Translations under genes and position numbers: made by a program | The notes under the pieces: model-generated | What the model saw: only the letters and a program-made list of their open reading frames with translations | What the model was told of the DNA's origin: nothing | The model's database searches: none | Assembly: GCA_009193035.1 (NCBI GenBank) | Contig: SWDT01000089.1 | Span: forward strand, 91,407-155,406 | From: Halicephalobus mephisto | Taxonomy: Eukaryota; Nematoda; Chromadorea; Rhabditida; Panagrolaimidae | DNA length: 64,000 nt | Reading direction: 5' to 3' | Shown: piece by piece, positions 25,023-37,500 of the stretch | Position numbering within the stretch: the stretch's first letter is position 1 | Layout: each line of letters begins with the position of its first letter

Positions 25023-25861
25023 ATGAATGCTCTGTTGTTAAATTCGGACAATATTGCTAAATATCACAACTATTCAGTAAGGACATGAATGGAAAGAGTT
25101 AGGGCATCCGGATGGTCTTTTGAGCTTTATTCACACTATTCTTGGGATGATTCTCAAGATTTTTCTGTTGCCATGCATAATGGTCTTCATTATATTCGAT
25201 CTTATGAAGTACTCTTGGTATAAGACAAGATCTGTGGAGAAATTGTTATTGATACATGAACTCTTTATTTTGATTATGTTCTTCCTCGCAATTACTGTAT
25301 TTGAATTACAGCAACGGGATTTTATGCTGGATATACAAGGATCGTTGAAATGGTGTATTGTATGATTCCAACAGTTAACTATTTTTTTAGAAGTTTAGCC
25401 ATAGATACTTGGTGTAGTAGACCTATAAATTGTTGTATCCACTTGATGCGCTTACAATTAGGGAAGAAATGCTTTAAGGAAGAAAAGACTTCATCTGACT
25501 ACTGATTCTTATCATATATTCTTTTTCTTCCACGTCCCAATAATCTTCAACTCAATCATGTATGCTTTTTATTTTAATCGTTTTGTTAGAACCCTCGAAA
25601 GACATGGACTCGTTGACAGTGTAAATGTAAGTAGTATTATTTATGTTTGTATAACATTCTCATGTTGCAATTACAATATCATCCTAAACGACAATCGATT
25701 TATTTTTCTATTGTCGTTGTCCTTCTTGCTTGTTTATCCATCTTTGTATCCATGTCGCTAAATCGGATAACGTCATTAAGACGAACGAAGCTCAAAGATA
25801 GATTTTCGTTTCGTGTACTTTGATTTATACTGGAAGCTTTATTACTACTGTCGCTTACGTA
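25023..25861 (+). pseudogene. Srt chemoreceptor pseudogene
   Basis: The ATG and first codons (MNALLLNS) match the srt start, but a frameshift and TGA end the frame by 25088. Recognisable pieces continue in several frames: GHPDGLLSFIHTILGMI, FDLMKYSWYKT, IMFFLAI, CMIPTVNYFFRS, then NSIMYAFYFNRFVRTLERHG before a donor at 25627, and SCTLIYTGSFITTVAY before a donor at 25861. The TM3 block with the N-R-C-I-D motif is damaged, and I see no final exon. It is closest in layout to genes 3 and 4. Confidence 0.85.
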
Positions 25862-26340
25862 AGTTTTCTGTTTAAAGAATAACTAATTTTGGAATACTTT
25901 GACGAATGAAATAAGAGAGAAATTTTTTGAAGTTATTCAATTATTTTCGAAATTACAAAGAATAAATGAACGGATTTTTTACCAAATTTTAATAGAAAAT
26001 TACAGATAATATATAGTTGTGGAAGTTTACAGAATCCAATAAATACTTTCGGAAACTGCGTAGAAGCATGTAGATATGAATTCTGTAATTTTTAGTTCAA
26101 CTTGAAAGCTTTAAAAATATTAGTTGAAATTACTCTCTTAAACATTTCAAGCTGATTCTTCTACTGAACTTTAGTTCTATTCTCGGAGAATACATAGTTA
26201 TCAACTCAGGTTAAATTTGTTGTCTACTGAAGAATGAAGAATTTCTTGTTGTATTTAGGTTTGACTATGGACCATGGACAATAACATCAACTTCTATATT
26301 ATGTGGTTATGCAACTCTCAAAACAAGTTCACAAAAATGA

Positions 26341-26526
26341 TATCAAGTACTTTATCTTCATGGTTTAGTTGATGGCAAGCATCTAGGGGAAGGAGAGTGG
26401 ATAACAATGCTAATGGTTATTGTGACCAAGAGAACAAAAGAAGTCTATGATCAGATTGCAGATACTGTCTTTGAGGCTTGGAATAAATTCAATATTAAGC
26501 AACATTTGAACTTATTTGGATTATAA
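26341..26526 (+). pseudogene. Transposase-like fragment (MULE-type, tentative)
   Basis: A 61-codon open stretch reads YQVLYLHGLVDGKHL, then WITMLMVIVTKRTKEVYDQI, and ends at TAA. The L-Y-x-x-H-G-L-x-D-G-K start and the following x-x-V-x-x-x-T-K-R-T-x-E-x-Y spacing resemble the core of MULE transposase domains. There is no start codon, and flanking frames are broken. It sits where the last exon of the srt pseudogene would be expected. Confidence 0.3.
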
Positions 26527-26529
26527 AAT

Positions 26530-29080
26530 AGCTTGAAAAGACTAGTTTAGACAGAAACGATTATGGCTGCTTATTTCACTATTATCAAAATATTTTCGGA
26601 GAAATTATAACATACTGTACATAAATAAAAGTAAATATATTAGAAGCTGTCGCTATATAAAAATTTTTATGACATTCCTGTTACCAAAGAAGAGCATACC
26701 TTTCATTTGGAGCAGGTGTTTCAACTGTTTCTTCTTAATTCTTCGTCCTCTAAATGTTGGTAATTATCAGCTCTGATCGAAATAAGCAAGTATATGTTGA
26801 ATTCTCTTTAGCAATGTAATAATATCTGGACTTTCTGAAAGTTGAAGTGTAATCGGAACATTAATTTTGCTGAGCATTGTAGTTGAAAAAAGAATTGACA
26901 ATATCCACAGAAATTAATATTAGGAGCTATTATCTAGCAAAAGGATTTGTTTCGAGATAACCGACATCTGTTTAGTGAAAACTTCTGGAAAACAAATTAA
27001 GGCATCTAAACCGTAACACAAAAGAAGTGTGGAGTAAATTCGATTTGCTTTATTAAACTTGTCAAGTTTTAGATAGTTGATAATTAGCAAAAAAAGTTAC
27101 GTATAGCTATCTCTTTCGTGTCACTTATTTGTTGCAAAACTACCAACACATGTCATACAATCATTACAACACTTATGATTCAGACATTTGCATTCCGAAC
27201 GTTTATATTACAATCTCGCAGTTATACCTGTGTAAGAAGTATTTATAATAAGATAATTAGACCCGCAAATGCTTAATCTGAAATCAGAACTGAATTCTGA
27301 AGACTAATTCAAATTTTAAGAACATGGAAGATTCCATTTTGGAGTTTCATACAAAAATGGAAATATACTTTGAATGGTTTTTAAAATTTTATATAAAAAT
27401 AGAAGATTGTTTCGAATAAGTTTTTAATTTTTAAGTTAAAGCTGTTTGAATTACAACATGAATCCTCACAACACAGATGTTATACAATTATTTTTTATAT
27501 TTACTGTAGTTTTATAAGAATAAATAGATGAAGAAAGTGAGGAAATTACCTTGCGTAAGATAAAAAGGATAAGCCGATTAGTTGTCCAAATATTTAGGAA
27601 AGGGAAAGAAAGGATGAATAGATTATATTTTATGTTTTGTGATGTGCTATCAATCGTATGATTATTTTTGAAAACTGAAAGCGGATAAATGCCACATTTG
27701 TTCATCGATCATCTACTCCTTAATCTTTGAACAAAATTCCAATTTCCGTCTTAATTGGAAAGTGTTAGGAATTCATTTGAAGATAATTTTGTTGCAATTT
27801 TACAACAACTATTCTTTGTTGTAATTGTGTACTTTTGTTATAAAAACCTAAGTACAAACTAGATAGTTGTTTTCCAAGCTTAAAATTTGTATCATAATTG
27901 GTTTATCTTTTTTTCAGCTTTAAGCATCGTAAAAAGCGAAATTAACTCTCACAGTAAATTTTTTGATGATTATAATGAACTCGTTCAAAATATAAATTAG
28001 ATCTAAAATGAATGTAGAAGTTGAAAGAAATTAGTATCAATTGCTTTACGAGTATTTAAGCAAGAAATTCACAATATTAAAGTGTTCATAGTTTGGTAGA
28101 TAGAAGAGACGTCAATCATCGTTTTCTAGTGCCTGTATTTTGTTGTTTACTTCTAATTAGGCATCTTTTTCTCAAAGGAAATCTTGTGAATAAGCACCAA
28201 GTTTTTGGATTTTGTTATCTAATTTTGTAAACAAAATAATTGCACAAAATAAGGAAGATTAAAGTGCACTTTGATTATGAAAAAAAATCAGGATTGATAT
28301 CAACTAAATAATCTATATAGCTAATTATATGAAAATGATTACCATTATTCAAAAAACCCGGATAGTGCAAAAGGTGGAAGATATCTTAATTTAAACTGAC
28401 TTAGGAATTATCTGGAGCATTATCATTGTAGCAGCAGGAATAAACTTTGAAACATTTACCGACTTTATTATTAAATCCTTTTGTTTTTTGATTTCGGACT
28501 CATATTTCAACGAATTTACTGAAAAGTAAATTCACCACTTGAATATACTATTAAAAGAATATTTACAGCATTGTAATGGACTTTCGAAGTGGTTGTACAA
28601 TTTGAGAGTTTATAGTAGTATTTCTTTTTTTAATCCAATACTTTTTAATAATGTTCTTCAGTTTTTCTGCCTTTTTGAAACATTGGATGAGTAGAATAAA
28701 GAACTTTGTAACTGCCGAGGATTCGAAAATTGTCTATTCATGAACTATTTCTATTTTAATTTCAGAATTTCACATTTTTGCAGCTTATAAAGAAATAAAA
28801 ATGAATGAAAATTTGTTCAAAAGTTTTTTATCTTTTCCGAATTAAAAATCGAAGAGATTTAGTTATCTAAATAATGCTTGTGCTAATCTTTTCTTGTTAA
28901 AGTAGATGTCTTTTGATAACATTCAATTGACAGTATGCTTATGACGCTTCAGTGGTTTATTAAAATAGCGCTTTTTGAATCTGGAGGATTCACGTGAGCA
29001 ATTTTTTATTCTCTGTGCTACGATCAAAAAGATTATAAGCCACTAAATGCATGCTTTTGTCAATGAGATGGTGCCGTAGT
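26530..29080. other. Intergenic spacer in the srt cluster
   Basis: About 2.5 kb of AT-rich sequence without recognised genes or tandem repeats. The 79-codon minus frame at 27.5 kb has no supporting context. Confidence 0.5.
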
Positions 29081-29085
29081 AAACG

Positions 29086-29097
29086 TATATAATAAGG
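29086..29097 (+). promoter_or_regulatory. TATA box of srt gene 4
   Basis: TATATAATAAGG starts 47 bases before the ATG at 29133. Confidence 0.6.
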
Positions 29098-29132
29098 CCA
29101 TAGATTCATATTCACAATTACAGTAAGGAAAA

Positions 29133-30784
29133 ATGAATGCTCTGCTGTTCGACCCGGAGTATATCAGCAAATATTACAACTGCTCTGGAAGAACCTACGA
29201 AGAATGGCAAGCTCTCGGAAAGCCGAACGTTCTTCTGGGTTTTATGTATGGTTTTCTTGGAGTCATATTCATGATGATCTTGTTGCCATTCATGGTGGTC
29301 TTCATGAAGTCTGATCTGATGAAGCATTCTTGCTACAAGGTGAATTTTCTAACAAAATCTTTCCTTGCATGGATATTCTGTTTCAGATAATGTTCTTCCT
29401 CGGGATCATTGACTGTATCCAGATTCCAGTAGGAGGGACCTACTGTGGATACGCAGCGGCTGTAGGAATGGTTCATTGCATGGCTCCGACGATCAACTAT
29501 ATTTTTGGAGGACTTGCTCTATCCTGTTGGGGTGCTGGATCCACGACTTGCATGCTCCTCGCCATCAACCGTTGCATCGACGTGATGAATCCGCAACTTG
29601 GACAGAAGCTTTTCAGTGGGAAAAAGACTCTCATTTGGTTAGCGATTCCTGTTGTGTACTTCATTGGTTTCTTCTTCTTCCACACTACAGTAACCTTCAA
29701 CTCAAATTTGTACGCTTTCTTCTACGATCCTTTTCTTGGGACTCCCGAAAGAAACGGTACTGTTGACAATGAACATGTAAGAAATTTAATTTTCTTTAAT
29801 ATTTTCATTTTGTAATTACAGTACCCTCATATGGTACAGTCAATTCATAACATCGCTGTGGTCATTGTTCTTGTCTTTGCGTACGGTGGCTTGCTTATCC
29901 ATCTCTCTATCCAAACTGCAAAGTCTGAGAATTCAATCAAGATAAGTAAACTTCAGAAACAGACTTTTATCCAGTGTACCGTAGTCTGTGCTGGGACATT
30001 CATTGCTGCTCTTGTCTACGTAAGTTTATTTTTGTTTAAAGAAAAACTAAGTTCAGATTAATTGGGGGAGTACTTCGTGAAGAAATTTTCCATTTAAGAA
30101 TCACTTCATGATTTTTACTTTTTCTGTATTAGCCTAAATCATATTGTTTTTTCTATTAAAGCATATATAGGAATGTATAGTATACGTAAATTGTACTAAG
30201 AGTATATACAATAACGAAAAAACACATGATTGGGGTTAAAAACTTGTCCGAAAGAGTTGATTTACTTCAAACCTTTCTCTCATATTGAAAATTAGATAGT
30301 TAAATTTTTTAAATTACAGCAGCGATATAAAAGACAAAAAGCAATACAATTGATAGAATCTTTCCTGAAATTCTTAGCGGTTTCTTTGGATTCATGAAGA
30401 TATCGCCGTTCCGATCAAAGTTCAAGTTTCAATATAACAAAAAAGTAAAACTTATTAAACGATTCCTAAGAAAATCGTCCTCTCTGATGACTTATTGGAA
30501 TAATCCGATGTTGATTTTTGGAATTGTTGTTTCACTGTCTCAAATTTCAGGTCTACATGCAATTTCTACCAACCCCAGTCTGGGTCGTCATTTGTGGAGA
30601 AATCTCCTGGCAGTTCAGTCATGGAGCTGCTGGGATATCCTATGCTCTCTTCAACACCACAATGAGAAAAGAACTAGTCAGAATCTTCTGTTCTAACATA
30701 AAAATCGGTCCGAATACAGGAAACTTCGGCAATAAGAAATCTCCGGTTGTAATTAGTGAACAATTCTCTCATCTGGAATATTGA
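29133..30784 (+). CDS. Serpentine chemoreceptor, class T (Srt) - gene 4
   Basis: Four exons (29133-29339, 29387-29776, 29822-30019, 30551-30784) give 342 residues, with the same intron positions as gene 3. Srt marks are YYNCSGRTYEEW, SCYKIMFFLGIIDC, TCMLLAINRCIDVMNP, DPFLGTPERNGT, VYMQFLPTPVWVV and WQFSHGAAGISYALFNTT. It is closer to gene 3 than to genes 1 and 2, both in sequence and in lacking two introns. The last intron is 531 bp. It is the downstream end of the cluster. Confidence 0.93.
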
Positions 30785-31825
30785 TAATTGGTAATTTCTT
30801 CAGCTGCATTTACAGTAATCCTATGATAAACAATTAATAGAAACTGTAACTTTATTTTGTATTTTTTAAAATAAGGAGACAAGTTAAGCCAATTACTCGT
30901 TAGAAGCTTCAGGAATCGAAAAACATCTAAGTTGTGTTTGTTTTTGCAATATGTCAAACAATATTATTTTTAAAAATAAAAATAATTAATTACTAAATGC
31001 GTCTACACATTAATTTCCTGGTTTGTGATCTTTGAATAACATTACCAGATATCATACAGAATTCTGAAATTCCCTAAAATTTACTGTTTCTGAAATCTAA
31101 CAAGAAAAAAAATTAAATTTTACAGATTTTGATTAAAGCAAAAATTTTTTAAAATCTTCGTCGTGATAATTTTTTTGAATTTCATACATATTTCAAATTT
31201 TTAAAACAACATAATGTTATTATCAAAGACTAAAGATGAACGAAAAATCAGATGACTTGTTTTCAAGTTCTATATCGATTTCACAGTTGACTTGTTATTG
31301 TCTTTTTTTCAATTACAAATATCGTAAAAAATGACGTTAATTTTTGTCACAATTTTCCAGAACATCACAAAAAATTCATTCATTTTCAATCATAAGTGAA
31401 AATTGTAGTCAAAAATAACGGAAAAAGTTAATTATTACCACGAAGTCTGATATTTGCGACAAATTCGTTTGTTTCTAAGTGGGAATATAATTTGGAATCA
31501 AAATTCGTCTACAATACAATACAAAAAAATCTGGTTTATCCATCTTCGTGGTGGAGCAGATTCTTCAGTCTCCTTCAATATTCCCCACGATCCTTGGTGA
31601 GTTGTTGCGAAATTCGTCTAATAATTGAATAAAGTCCGGAATTTTAAGTTTTTTGTTAAACATTTTTCTATTATTGTAAACAAAGCTTTCGGGACTTGTC
31701 TTTTCGATCTGACATCTTTATTCTAAGATATAAAGTTTATATAATCCTAGGAGCGGTGGTGGTGATCAGAGCTGTATCGTTCATATTGGATATATTTTAA
31801 TTACGAAATAAATCCGTTATAGATG
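30785..31825. other. Intergenic spacer
   Basis: AT-rich. A short coding-like patch at about 31545-31600 (GTGGTGGAGCAG, ending CCTTG before GTGAGTTG) has a good donor, but no acceptor or partner exon was found. Confidence 0.4.
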
Positions 31826-32275
31826 ACTACACATAAAAAAGAGTGTATTAAAGCGGTTTTAATATATCGATATGTTAAATAGAATATATTTGATAGATCA
31901 TAACCGTTTTTATATATCGATATATTGAATACAATATATCTGATATATTAAAACCGTTGTAATATACCGGTACATTATATGCAATACACTGATATCACAC
32001 TTAATATATCGATATATTGAATAAAATGCATCTGACATATCAGAACCGTTTTAATATACCGGTACATTGTATGCAATACACTGATATCACACTTAGTGTA
32101 TCAACACATTAAATAGAATATCTCTAATACATCAGAACCGTTTTAATATACTGGTACATTGTATGCAATATACTGATATCACACTTAATATATCGATATA
32201 TTGAATACAATGCATCTGATATATTAAAACCGTTTTAATATGCCGATGCATTGTATGTCATATACCTTTTTTGTA
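31826..32275. mobile_element. MITE family 1, copy 3
   Basis: The left end is TACACATAAAAAAGAG and the complemented right end is TACAAAAAAGGTATATGAC. The interior is an expanded tandem array of roughly 60-130-bp units with ATATATCGATATATTGA and CAGAACCGTTTTAATATACC. Confidence 0.75.
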
Positions 32276-32535
32276 TTCCGTTAATTACACCTTGAAAGGG
32301 AATACGAGTCACTTCAAAATCTGCAATAACAGTAAATTTTACGTCTTCATCTTAGGAGATAATCTCAGCTTTCTTAACTTCTGCAGTAAGAAGCGAAATT
32401 ATCCCCAAAGTCCACTTTTGTCGAACTGAATTTAATCTTTACTTGTCTCATTAAAATCTAATAAAAGCAAAATTAGTTGTTTCAACATTTTATGGCAGTG
32501 TAAAAACCAGAATCTTAATTTGAGTCTGAATCAGT

Positions 32536-35500
32536 CTAGTATGAAGGTACGTTGTCGAATCCGGGACGAGTGAACATTCGTTCTGCTTTCCGTTCTTTCG
32601 GCTTCTCCAAGGCTGTGTAACTGGCGTGTTTCGGCACGGCAAATTCAGAAACATCATGGTAGGAGACTTGACCTCGATCAGCAGGAGCAACAACTTGTTC
32701 TTCTACAGTATCCGGCACGAATGGTCTGAAATAAATTTTGTAAACAATTTTCACTTTATCCTTGCAATTTTCACTCGATAATTGAACCTTTATTAATCGC
32801 ATTTGAAAATTATTAGATACAACCAAAAGTGAAAAAAATAAAATTGAGTGAAAATTGCAAGGATCGAAGGCAGTGGATTTGGTTTAGACACGGCTCCAGA
32901 TGTCAGGATAGCTATCTGTTTTTTCTAATCTATGTTCAGATAGTAATTGGAATCTTCAACGACTATCTTGAGAACTACAGTTATTTACAGTATATTTCTA
33001 ATTTAAAAAATTAAAAGATAACCAATTTAGTGCTCGAGAAATAAATCAAACATCATTCGTGTTAGGACCATGATTCGAAATTTTTAAGAAATAAAAATTA
33101 GAAAAATCATTAAATAAAAAAGACCGCGGTCCCACCACGAAAAATGTTTAAAAACCAGTAACAAAGATAGTGATGAAAGAATTAAAAAAAAGAATTTTCC
33201 ACATCTGGACCATTTTTCAGAAAAATTTTTTTTTTAAATTTAAAAAATTTCTAAATGTTTTTGATTTCGTCACGAATAATATTCAATTCGCTTTTCGATC
33301 ATTAGTTTTTTAAATATTTTTCGTGGTGAAATCAATGTTTAATTTTCTTTAATTTTTAAAAATAAAATTCAAATTTAGGTTCTGACATGAATTTTCTTTA
33401 ATTTTCATTTTGACCACGAACTAACAAAAGAAGATACTGTACTCGAAGTGGTCTTCTGAAACAAGTTATACCTGGCTCTATATCTTATGAGATATGTATT
33501 CAGAATCCATATTTAATTTTGTCAAATGCTCTTCTAAAATAAATGAAATAAATGTTTGAAATTTCATATATTGAAAATTGGAAAAAAAGTATTTTTTACG
33601 TGTTCTTTGAAATTTAACGATTTCATTTTTGAAGATGTTCTTTTTTTTTAACTTAGTCTATTTTAATAATTTTGTTTTATAATTAAATAATTTTCCTCGA
33701 TGATTACAGCTGCTTAATTGGCTTTTCGAAAAGCGATTAAAAACATGAGAAAACACAATTCTAATTTTTGTGATTTTCCAAATTACCTTTTTTCAGAAGA
33801 TCGTTTAACAGAAATCAAATACAGGTTCTGAATCAGTATTTTAAGAGCTACATACAAAAAGCGTAACTTTTAGTTCAGTAACGAATGTAAATCGTCACTA
33901 TTACTTTTTAATTTCCGCCACAAAAGTCAAATATTCATGAAAAATGTGACGATTGTTACATTTTTGTTGTATTTCGCGATTGTTAAAGAACCAAAAATTA
34001 CGCTTTTTGTGTATTGGAACTGTTTTCGGATAGTGACTAGAAAGCCCTGATTTAAGTTCGAAACAGACACTATCCAAAGTCTCTACCCACAAAAAAGTAA
34101 CTTTTAGTTCAATAACAAATATAAATCGTCACTATTATTTTTTAATTTCCGTCACAAAAGTCAAATATTCATGAAAAATGTGACGATTGTGTCGGATTTC
34201 TATTTCGCAATTGTTAAAGAACCAAAAATTACGTTTTTTTGTGTGTACAAAATGGTATATAACTTGTTTCAAAAACCACTTTTAGTAAAGTATTTTCCTT
34301 TTGTAAGTTACTGGTTTTTCAATAGGATTAATAAAGGCCGTGTGTAAGTTCCTGAGGATCTAATCGACGGGGTTATAAGAAGGGACAATGTCGACTTGAG
34401 ACCTGTAAAAAGCGTGTTGAGCCTTCTGCATCGGCGGCGGACTCATCGAGACGGTCTCGGGAACAGAAGCCCGGGAAATCTCGTCCTCGTTGTGTTGGAC
34501 GATCTTGACTGGTTGAGGTTTCGCGATTAGAGTTTCTTCCAAAGGATCAGGCACGAATTTTTCTGAAATTTAAATTTTGTTTTTATTTTAAATTTTGTTT
34601 ATTTACAATCAAGCAAAAACCGGTTTTTTTCAACACTGCAAAGCGAAAATTGAACTGAATTTGTGAAATTTACGGAATTCGAAATCAAATTAGAGGAAAA
34701 TCGATAAAAAAGACCGACATCGGTCTGGAAAAAAAACTTGTAAGTATCCTGGAACGACAGTAAGAAATCCACAGAATGGCAGTAGATAAAAGGGATTTAA
34801 GGAATTCTGTTGAGTTTTTCGTTGGAGGAATCAGAAGCTGGACCCCTTTCGTACTCGATTTCTTCTTTGAATTCTTCTTCGTAAGTTTCGTGTTCGTGCC
34901 AGGACCCGCGACGAGGAGGGGGCACGGCCGGAACCCGGGACCTGTACATGTCGTCATCAGAATCGCTTCCTCGTCGACGAATTCTCCTGTTCTGATTCAG
35001 AAGAGCCAAGTCAGCGGTTCTATCATAAGCTCTGTTACCGTATCCAGCATTAGCAGATTCGTCCAGAGCACTGTATTCTTTGTTCATGTCGTCATCTACG
35101 TGACGAATAGTTTTGTATCCTGATTCAAGATTAGGACGATAAACTGAAAAAAGTAAAGTCAGGAAAAAGTGTTATCCACACGAAAGAAAGCGTAACTTTT
35201 GGTTCTATAACAACTGCAAAATGTGACGAAAATGAGCACAATCGTCACATTTTTTATGAATATTTGACATTTGTGACTAAACTTGAAATAAAATAGTGAC
35301 TAAAATTAGAACTTAATAGTGACTAAAATTAGAACCTAATAGTGACTAAAATTGAAATAAAATAGTGACTAAAATTAGAACTTAATAGTGACTAAAACTG
35401 AAACAAAATAGTGACTAAAACTGAAATTTAACAATGACTAAAATTAGAAATTAATAGTGACTAAAATTGAAACTTAATAGTGATTAAAATTAAAATTTAA

Positions 35501-37028
35501 TAGTGACTAAAATTGAAACTTAATGATGACGATTTGTATTTTTATTGGTCCCAAAAGTTACGCTTTTTTGTGTGTAGTAAATGGGGAAATTTCAACATCA
35601 ATCAAAGAAAATAAAAATAAAACTGACCCTTCTTAGGCTTGGGCTTTCTTTTGGCACAAAGATATGCCAGAAGACCCAAGAGAGCGGCAAGCAACAGTAA
35701 TCCGAGGATGATGAACAAAATCACTAGCCTTGAAAAAACCAGATTATTACAAAAATTACAAATAATTTTTTTAAATTATATAAATTTTTAAAAATTAAAA
35801 ATATTTTTTTTATTTTTTTTAATGAGTAAAAACTTATTTTATTTAAATTTATTTTTTTAATAAGTAAAAATTAATTTTATTTAAATTTATTTTTTGATAA
35901 ATAAAAATTTATTTTATTTAAATTGACTTTTTTAATAAATAAAAATTTATTTTATTTAAATTTATTTTATTCAAATTTATTTTTTTAATGAGTAAAAATT
36001 CATTTTATTTAAATTTATTTTTTGATAAATAAAATTACCATAGGGGAACAGTGGCATCTTCGGGGATACAGCAGGTCCTGCCACAGCATTCGAGATCCGT
36101 GTTGCAACTGAAAATTGAATGTTTTTAAAACTAGATTAATGTCAATAATACCGGAATTCGTATCGTTCGTTCCTTCCCTGAATGCCTCCATCTTCGAAGA
36201 TGCACTGCTTGAAGGTGTCCGTGTAGCCTTCGTAGAGGATTCCCCTGGATTCCTGTTGAGCGGCGATCTCCATGACCGCTTCCTAAATTATTTGCTTTAA
36301 TAAAAACAACAAAAACCATTAAAGTAAAAATACTATAAAAGGACATTGTCACCGAATTATCTCGACACGAATTCTTTGGAATTTCTAAAAATTGAAAATC
36401 CGAAATTTCAGACGTTAATCATAGAATTTTCAAATATATTTTGGAAAATTTTAGAAAATTTTGGAAAATTTTAGAAAATTTTAGAAATATTTCTAAAATT
36501 CCCATGACGATTTAGAAAATTTCAGAATAATGAGTTGGATTCTGAAGTTCTTTAAAGTTTTAAAAGCTTCGGAAGCTTCTGGAGAAATTTCAAGGAGATT
36601 CTAGAAAATTTCAGAAATTCTAGAAAATTCCAAAAATATTTCTAAAATTTCCATGACATTTCAAAAAATCCGAGATTCCGAAATCGATTTAGAAAATCAC
36701 ACTGAATCAAAAAAAAACGAAAAATTTAAAATTTAATTATTCTAAAAAATTTGAGAATTTTAAATTTTATTATTTTTCAAAAATTAAAAATTTTTTTATT
36801 TTTCAAAAATTAAAAAATTTTTTACGGATTTTAGTATCTTAGAAAATCCCAAAATTGGATTAAAATATTTCCTACAAATGTTCGATTCCATAATTTGAGA
36901 ATGTCGTCGTACTGATAAAAATTTCCGAAAAACGTTACAAAGACGAATTTTGCGTGCGTCAAGGTGACACCCGAAATTTCAGAAACAAACTGGTTTAAAA
37001 AAGATTTTTTGGACCGCAATAAGGCTTC
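32536..37028 (-). CDS. CX-module single-pass membrane protein with alternative terminal exons
   Basis: Exons in coding order are 37028-36876, 36282-36152, 36107-36039 and 35728-35628, then a terminal exon. Terminal exon A is 35143-34797 and B is 34562-34360; both join in frame (phase 1). A third, C (32725-32536), needs a phase-2 donor. The ectodomain ends TFKQCIFEDGG, then RNERYEFRCNTDLECCGRTCC, the cysteine pattern of the nematode CX module. One transmembrane helix follows (LVILFIILGLLLLAALLGLL), then a basic stop-transfer (KRKPKPKKG). Tail A is long and highly charged, with an acidic RRRGSDSDDD segment. Tails B and C are short and share FVPD...EE...VPSY. The N-terminus, including a signal peptide, was not found, and exon 1 is uncertain. 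Function unknown; probably a cell-surface protein. Confidence 0.6.
33849..34247. mobile_element. Composite MITE family 2, copy 1
   Basis: Two elements of about 160 bp, each with CACAAAAAAGCGTAA-type ends, flank a roughly 60-bp spacer that is itself an inverted repeat (GGATAGTGACT and AGACACTATCC). The outer ends are TACATACAAAAAGCG and, complemented, TACACACAAAAAAACG. The same composite lies inverted at 48620-49016. It sits between candidate terminal exons B and C of the CX-module gene. Confidence 0.8.
35175..35576. mobile_element. MITE family 2, copy 2 with internal minisatellite
   Basis: The outer ends read CACACGAAAGAAAGCGTAAC and, complemented, TACACACAAAAAAGCGTAAC. The left arm matches the other copies (TCACATTTTTTATGAATATTTGAC), but the interior is about ten tandem copies of a 23-bp unit, AATAGTGACTAAAATTAGAAC. 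It lies in the intron between the transmembrane exon and terminal exon A. Confidence 0.8.
35760..36030. repeat. AT-rich intronic repeat
   Basis: Tandem AAATTTATTTTTTGATAAATAAAAATTTATTTTATTT units inside a CX-module intron. Period roughly 30-45 bp, irregular. Confidence 0.6.
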
Positions 37029-37059
37029 CTCAATTGGAATTTGTAATCAATAAAAATAA

Positions 37060-37400
37060 AATAAAATAAAATAATTAGATAAAAATAAATTTTTACAAGG
37101 TCAAAAATGATTTTTTTTAAATTTAAAAAAATTCGATTTTTTAAAATAAAAAAATTTAAATTCAGAATTTTTTAAATTTAAATATTTAAAAAATTTTTAT
37201 ATAAAAATAAAAATTTTATTTAAACTTAAATATTTTTTAAATTTTATATAAAAATTAAAAATAAAAAATTTTATTTAAATTTAAATATTTTTTTTAAAAA
37301 TTTTTATTTAAATTTAAATATTTTTTAAATTATTATATAAAAATCAAAAATAAAAAATTTTATTTATTTAAAGACTCTCGAACGGAAAATTTTTGTTTTT
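37060..37400. repeat. Low-complexity AT tract
   Basis: TTTAAATTTAAATATTTTT-type sequence upstream of the first recognised CX-module exon. No coding content. Confidence 0.6.
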
Positions 37401-37500
37401 TAAAAATATACTGTAATTGGTGTTTTTTAATGTAGATTTTATAAAAATACAAATATCGAATGTTTACATCTGTAGTCGACAAACAAATCAATTTTCTTAG

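Noticed and set aside
36290..36346. Signal-peptide-like start (MSFYSIFTLMVFVVF) as exon 1 of the CX-module gene
   Set aside because: It is out of frame with the following exon. Splicing it in frame would need a 34-base intron that removes half the hydrophobic stretch. The acceptor TTTAG at 36283 fits an upstream exon better.
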